Of a stretch of 17,807 nt of DNA, positions 14,250-17,807 are shown piece after piece (within the stretch, counting starts at the first letter, position 1; every line of letters starts with the position of its first letter). Under the pieces are notes generated by a model. That model was not told where the DNA came from. It was given only the letters and a program-made list of their open reading frames with translations, and did no database searches. Location of the stretch: positions 1 through 17,807 of the forward strand of contig JAITMW010000019.1 of assembly GCA_031277155.1 (NCBI GenBank), in the 5' to 3' direction. Made by a program: the position numbers and the translations under genes. This DNA is from Clostridiales bacterium (GTDB lineage: Bacteria; Bacillota; Clostridia; Lachnospirales; WRAX01).

Positions 14250-14567
14250 ATGTTAGAGCTTAACAAGGAAAATTTCGCAAGCGAGGTGCTGGAAGCCGGC
14301 GGCAAAATTTTCGTGATGTTTACGGGCGACGGTTGAGCCCCCTGTGCGGCTGTGAAGCCCTTCGTTGTAGGTTGCAGCGAAAAATACGGGGATAAGTTAA
14401 AATTCGGCGTGGTAAACACCGGCGCAAACAAACGCCTGGCCATTGGCCAAAGGGTGATGGGCATACCCACAATGGTTGTCTATGAAGGGGGCGAAAAGCT
14501 GGAAACCCTGGGCAAAGACGACGCGAGCGAGGCCAATATTGAGGCTTTGGTACAGCGGTATATCTAG
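14250..14567 (+). CDS. trxA: Selenocysteine-containing thioredoxin
   Basis: A 105-residue thioredoxin when the in-frame TGA at 14334-14336 is read as selenocysteine. The active site is then GDGUAPC, with Sec29 and Cys32 as a UxxC redox pair at the place of the usual WCGPC. GIPTMVVY (cis-Pro73) is the normal thioredoxin loop. ATG 14250 follows AAGGAGGG. The flanking residues are atypical: Met23, Thr25 and Gly28 replace the usual buried Asp and the tryptophans around the active site. It would receive electrons from TrxB and reduce the oxidised Sec/Cys pair of GrdA. Gene callers will report only a fragment from 14352. No stop-free alternative explains the gene, and the frame and thioredoxin homology hold on both sides of the TGA. 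Confidence 0.92.
14336..14359 (+). promoter_or_regulatory. Possible SECIS region of trxA
   Basis: Two short, mutually exclusive hairpins lie just after the UGA: AGCC (14336-14339) with GGCT (14348-14351) around CCCTGTGC, and GGCT (14348-14351) with AGCC (14356-14359) around a GTGA loop. Each stem is only 4 bp, so this is a weak candidate compared with that of grdB. Confidence 0.3.
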
Positions 14568-14576
14568 AGGGCGTCA

Positions 14577-15062
14577 ATGGCAGAATTGCGGGAAATAGAT
14601 TGGGACAATTGGATTCAAGTTGTGAACTTGGAAGTGCATGAAGAGCAAAAAGGCTTGGTTGCCGACAATGTGCGCAGTCTTGCACAAGCCTATGTTTCCC
14701 AGCTTGACACCAAACGCTATCCACCAATAACATTTGCGATATGCAGCGGGGATGTGGTGGTGGGCTTTGTTCTGATGTACTATAATGTTGACAACAAATA
14801 CGACGACGGCACTTTTGACCTGCCGTATTATGCCATATCCCGCTTTATGATTGGAAAAGACTGTCAAGGCAAGGGTTTGGGCAAACAGGCCATGGAAAAA
14901 ATACTGGAGCATATTAGAACATTTCCTCATGGAAAGGCCGTTGCTGTATATCTTTCTTATGTTCCCGAAAACGATTTTGCCCGAGGTTTTTATAAGTCTA
15001 TTGGCTTTACGGAGACAGGGCAGATTGTTTATGACGAAGTTGTAGCCAAACTGGTTTTGTGA
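14577..15062 (+). CDS. GNAT family N-acetyltransferase (diamine/spermidine acetyltransferase-like)
   Basis: A 161-residue GNAT protein. The acetyl-CoA pyrophosphate loop is visible as DCQGKGLGKQAM (about 96-106), preceded by the strand YYAISRFMIG. The late VPENDFARGFYKSIGFTETG is the typical second half of the fold. The pattern NVRSLAQAY plus VVGFVLMYYN resembles the BltD/PaiA type that acetylates spermidine or other diamines; the substrate is inferred. The ATG follows a modest GAGGG and lies 9 bp after trxA, within the grd transcript. It has no known role in glycine reduction. Confidence 0.87.
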   Translation: MAELREIDWDNWIQVVNLEVHEEQKGLVADNVRSLAQAYVSQLDTKRYPPITFAICSGDVVVGFVLMYYNVDNKYDDGTFDLPYYAISRFMIGKDCQGKGLGKQAMEKILEHIRTFPHGKAVAVYLSYVPENDFARGFYKSIGFTETGQIVYDEVVAKLVL

Positions 15063-15178
15063 TGCCCTTGTGGCAATTCATAACTGATTGTTAAGGCAAA
15101 ATCAAATCCCGCCACGCTGCAAATGGAATTTTAAAGCGGGCGGGTATAGATTATAAATTTGATAAAGGAGGTATGTAT

Positions 15179-15649
15179 ATGGCGATTTTGGCAAACAAAA
15201 AGGTTATTGCCATTGGCGACCGTGACGGCGTGCCGGGCCCGGCCATTGAGGAAGTTGTGAAGACGGCCGGCGGCGAGGTGGTATTTTCTTCCACAGAGTG
15301 CTTCGTCTGAACGGCCGCGGGCGCAATGGACCTGGAAAATCAAAAGAGGGTTAAGGAATTGGCCGAAGCCCATGGCGCGGAAAATGTGGTTGTTGTTTTG
15401 GGTGCCGCCGAAGGCGAAGCATCCGGCATAGCCGCCGAAACCGTGACAGCGGGCGACCCTACTTTTGCAGGGCCATTGACAGGGGTCTCGTTGGGACTCA
15501 AAGTATATCATATTTGCGAAGACGAAATTAAAGCGGAAGTTGATGCCGACATCTATGACGAACAAGTCGGCATGATGGAAATGGTGTTGAATTTGGACGA
15601 GATTGCGACTGAAATGAAGTCGATGCGCGACCAATACACGAAATATTAA
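15179..15649 (+). CDS. grdA: Glycine reductase protein A, selenoprotein GrdA
   Basis: A 156-residue GrdA when the TGA at 15308-15310 is read as Sec44, in ECFVUTAAGAMDLENQ, the family signature. The Sec accepts the carboxymethyl group from protein B; after transfer to protein C the nearby Cys41 and Sec44 form a selenide-sulfide that thioredoxin reduces. ATG 15179 is 7 nt from a strong AAAGGAGG; the in-frame ATG 15173 is too close to it. It is preceded by 116 nt of non-coding DNA and followed by an intrinsic terminator, so it may be expressed at a different level from its neighbours. Gene callers usually give only the part from 15326. Confidence 0.97.
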
Positions 15650-15664
15650 ATGTATCAAGATTCG

Positions 15665-15690
15665 GGCGGGCTAAGTGCCCGCCTGTTTTT
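15665..15690 (+). terminator. Intrinsic terminator between grdA and grdC
   Basis: GGCGGGC (15665-15671) and GCCCGCC (15677-15683) form a perfect 7-bp GC stem with a TAAGT loop, followed by TG and five Ts. It lies 16 bp after the grdA stop and 15 bp before grdC. No promoter fits in the gap, so it probably acts as a partial terminator that lowers grdC-grdD relative to grdA. Confidence 0.85.
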
Positions 15691-15705
15691 GGAAAGGGTG
15701 AAATC

Positions 15706-17235
15706 ATGAATTCTGTGATAAAATCGGTGGCGTATACGCTGACACATGCGCCCGATTTGGTGATACAGGCGGGCACAACCCAGTCGACGGAGCGTATTGT
15801 AAATCCCGATGGCGAATACTTAAAGGCGCTGCCGGGAGCGCTGCGCTCTTTTGAGGATGCCGTGAATTATCCGCCAAATCAGGCGTATATAGGCGGCATG
15901 ACGCCGCAGCAATTGGCGGAGATTCCCATGCCTTGGTATGAAAATGGCGCAGAGTCCGACAGATTCGGCAAATTCGGCGAGATTATGCCCCAGGAAGAGC
16001 TATATTTGCTGATGCAGATTTGCGATTGCTTTGATTTGGTGCTGCTGGAGGCGGAATATTCCGAAAAAGCCGCGAAGCTGACGGAAAGCCATCCGTTGTT
16101 TTCGGCGGAAATTGCGGCGCGCATTAAGCCGGGTGTGGAGCTTGAGGTCATTAAAAACGAGGTGGAGAGCAATGGCGCCGAAGGGCTGTATCATGGCGGC
16201 AAGCTGGTGGGCTGCGTGAAAAAGGCCCATAGCATCGACGTAAATCTTAACGCCCATGTGATTTTGGAAAATCTTGTCTCCAAGGCCACTTCTGTGATAT
16301 CCATGCTGCATTTGGTAAAAAATTCCGGTATCGACCCGGCCGTTGTGGACTGTGTAATTGATTGCAGCGAAGAGGCCGTGGGCGACATGAACCAGCGCGG
16401 CGGCGGCAATTTGGCCAAAGCATCGGCGGAAATTGCGGGCCTTACGGGGGTGACGGGATATGACCTGCGCGCCTTTTGCGCGGCGCCCGTCCATGCCATT
16501 ATCACGGCGGCGGCGCTGGTAAAATCCGGCACATTTAAGAATGTGGTGGTGACGGGCGGCGGAAGCACCGCAAAGCTGGGCATGAACGCCAAGGACCATG
16601 TGAAGAAGGGCCTGCCCGTGCTGGAAGACGTGCTGGGCGGCTTTGCCGTGCTGATTAGCGAAAATGACGGCATCAATCCCGAGATTTTGTCGGAATATGT
16701 GGGCTGGCATACGGTGGGCAGCGGTTCGTCCCCCCAGGCCGTGATTACGGCGCTGGTGACGGACCCGCTGGACAAAATGGGCCTGAAAATTACAGATATT
16801 GACAAATTTTCGCCGGAGATGCACAATCCTGATGTCACAAAGCCTGCGGGCGCGGGGGATGTGCCGGAATCCAACTTCAAGATGATTGGTGCGCTGGCTG
16901 TGAAGCGGGGCGAAATGGAGCGCGCCCAGCTGCCTGAATTCGTCAAAAAGCACGGCATGGTGGGCTTTGCGCCGACCCAGGGCCACATCCCAAGCGGCAT
17001 CCCATATCTGGGCTTTGGCCGCGAGGACATGCTGTCCGGAAGCATCACGCGGGCAATGTTTGTGGGCAAGGGCAGCCTTTTCCTTGGCCGTATGACCAAT
17101 CTTTTTGACGGCGCGTCCTTTGTGGTGGAGAAAAACAGCGGTGTCGGTGATACAGGCAGTATTTCTGAAGAGCAGGTGAGGTCGTTGATTGCCGAAACGC
17201 TGCGCGATTTTGCGAAGAGTCTCGGAGGTGAGTAA
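15706..17235 (+). CDS. grdC: Glycine reductase protein C, subunit GrdC
   Basis: A 509-residue GrdC, the larger-type subunit of protein C, with a thiolase/ketoacyl synthase-like core (VTGYDLRAFCAAPVHAI with Cys, NVVVTGGGSTAKLGM, QGHIPSGIPYLGFGRE). The N-terminal VKSVAYTLTHAPDLVIQAGT region is typical of the family. With GrdD it takes the carboxymethyl group from GrdA and forms acetyl phosphate. AAAGGGTGA before the ATG is a moderate ribosome-binding site. The preceding terminator and the weaker site together suggest lower output than for grdA. Confidence 0.96.
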   Translation: MNSVIKSVAYTLTHAPDLVIQAGTTQSTERIVNPDGEYLKALPGALRSFEDAVNYPPNQAYIGGMTPQQLAEIPMPWYENGAESDRFGKFGEIMPQEELYLLMQICDCFDLVLLEAEYSEKAAKLTESHPLFSAEIAARIKPGVELEVIKNEVESNGAEGLYHGGKLVGCVKKAHSIDVNLNAHVILENLVSKATSVISMLHLVKNSGIDPAVVDCVIDCSEEAVGDMNQRGGGNLAKASAEIAGLTGVTGYDLRAFCAAPVHAIITAAALVKSGTFKNVVVTGGGSTAKLGMNAKDHVKKGLPVLEDVLGGFAVLISENDGINPEILSEYVGWHTVGSGSSPQAVITALVTDPLDKMGLKITDIDKFSPEMHNPDVTKPAGAGDVPESNFKMIGALAVKRGEMERAQLPEFVKKHGMVGFAPTQGHIPSGIPYLGFGREDMLSGSITRAMFVGKGSLFLGRMTNLFDGASFVVEKNSGVGDTGSISEEQVRSLIAETLRDFAKSLGGE

Positions 17236-17807
17236 ATGAACGCCAATATCAAGAAAATTATCGCCAAGACTTTTGACGAGCTGGCCACGGGGCTGGAAAC
17301 GGGGTCTTTTGGCAATATACCGAAGATTGCGCTTATGGGCGCAGGCAGCGAGCATGGCGCGGCGGAAATGGAAAAAGGGGCCGAGATGGCTGCCACGCGC
17401 GGCATTGCGCCGCATTTTATCGGCGGCGATTGTGAAGCAGAAGCCACGGCAAAGATGGTGGAAATGCTGAAAAGCGGCGAGGTTGACGGCGCCGTGGCCA
17501 TGCATTATACTTTCCCAATTGGTGTTGCTACTGTAGGTAAAGTTGTGACTCCTGCCACGGGAAGGGAACTGTATATAGCTACAACCACGGGAACATCAGC
17601 CACAGAGAGGGTTTCTGCCATGGTGCTGGGTGCAATTTACGGCATCATCGCGGCGAAGGCCAGCGGCGTCAAAAACCCTCCGGTGGGTATTCTTAATATT
17701 GACGGCGCGCGGCAAGCAGAAAGAGCCTTGCGGGAATTGGCAGATAGTGGATATGACATAAACTTCGCGAAATCCAAGCGAGCGGACGGCGGCGTGATAA
17801 TGCGCGG
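17236..17807 (+). CDS. grdD: Glycine reductase protein C, subunit GrdD (partial, runs off the right edge)
   Basis: The first 190 residues of GrdD, directly after the grdC stop (TAAATG), with GGAGGTGA at 17224-17231. Recognisable family sequence includes IPKIALMGAGSEHGAAEM, HYTFPIGVATVGKVVTPATG and TTTGTSATERVSAMVLGA. GrdD resembles phosphotransacetylase/PlsX-type enzymes and releases acetyl phosphate. The catalytic cysteine reported for Eubacterium acidaminophilum GrdD (Cys359) would lie beyond the window, so integrity cannot be checked. The frame has no stop up to 17807. Confidence 0.95.
   Translation, partial: MNANIKKIIAKTFDELATGLETGSFGNIPKIALMGAGSEHGAAEMEKGAEMAATRGIAPHFIGGDCEAEATAKMVEMLKSGEVDGAVAMHYTFPIGVATVGKVVTPATGRELYIATTTGTSATERVSAMVLGAIYGIIAAKASGVKNPPVGILNIDGARQAERALRELADSGYDINFAKSKRADGGVIMR

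Noticed and set aside
14352..14567. Independent small ORF beginning at GTG 14352
   Set aside because: It is the 3' part of the selenocysteine thioredoxin; it lacks its own ribosome-binding site.
15063..15075. TGCC/GGCA hairpin after the GNAT gene as a terminator
   Set aside because: Only a 4-bp stem and no T tract follows.
15326..15649. Independent 107-aa ORF
   Set aside because: It is the part of grdA after Sec44 in the same frame.
16000..17505. Long minus-strand open frames (501 and 436 codons) opposite grdC and grdD
   Set aside because: They mirror strongly coding plus-strand genes of GC-rich third-position composition, are rich in His, Ala and Arg or Ser and Pro without recognisable motifs, and have no ribosome-binding site.

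Overview
The window looks like chromosomal DNA from an anaerobic, amino-acid-fermenting member of the Clostridia (Bacillota). Three things point there: the gene order pta / ackA / DUF177 / rpmF / plsX / acpP / rnc; a glycine reductase (grd) operon behind a tandem glycine riboswitch; and in-frame UGA codons read as selenocysteine. No tRNA, rRNA, CRISPR array, transposase or phage gene was seen.

Layout. (1) 1-972: a small coiled-coil protein and CheW. (2) 1012-3873: phosphate acetyltransferase, a cytidine-deaminase-fold enzyme, then acetate kinase, closely packed. (3) 3890-4782: a multi-pass membrane protein that appears broken by a frameshift near its 3' end. (4) 4794-7444: a consensus sigma-A promoter driving DUF177, rpmF, plsX, acpP and rnc, with overlapping or very short junctions. 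(5) 7445-8131, minus strand: a TerC-family membrane protein, abutting rnc tail to tail. (6) 8192-8473: promoter, tandem glycine riboswitch and intrinsic terminator. (7) 8496 to the right edge: grdX, grdE, dinB, a 61-aa ORF, grdB (Sec), trxB, two small paralogous ORFs, trxA (Sec), a GNAT acetyltransferase, grdA (Sec), an intrinsic terminator, grdC and partial grdD.

How the genes work together. Glycine binding by the tandem aptamer should prevent formation of the terminator at 8435-8473 and switch on the operon. GrdE/GrdB (protein B) take up glycine through a pyruvoyl group and pass a carboxymethyl group to the selenocysteine of GrdA. GrdC/GrdD (protein C) release acetyl phosphate. NADPH, TrxB and TrxA re-reduce GrdA. 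Acetyl phosphate can be turned into ATP and acetate by AckA, or exchanged to acetyl-CoA by Pta; both are encoded 5-8 kb upstream.

Main points of interest. The operon's thioredoxin has in-frame UGA in place of the first active-site cysteine (Sec-Ala-Pro-Cys), so three selenoproteins lie in one operon and all three will be mis-called as truncated genes by standard ORF calling. DNA polymerase IV sits inside the operon between the two protein-B subunit genes. A pair of small ORFs after trxB shares a 60-bp leader, including a copy of the trxB tail, that is 59/60 identical although the coding parts have diverged. The selenocysteine machinery (selA, selB, selC, selD) is not in the window.
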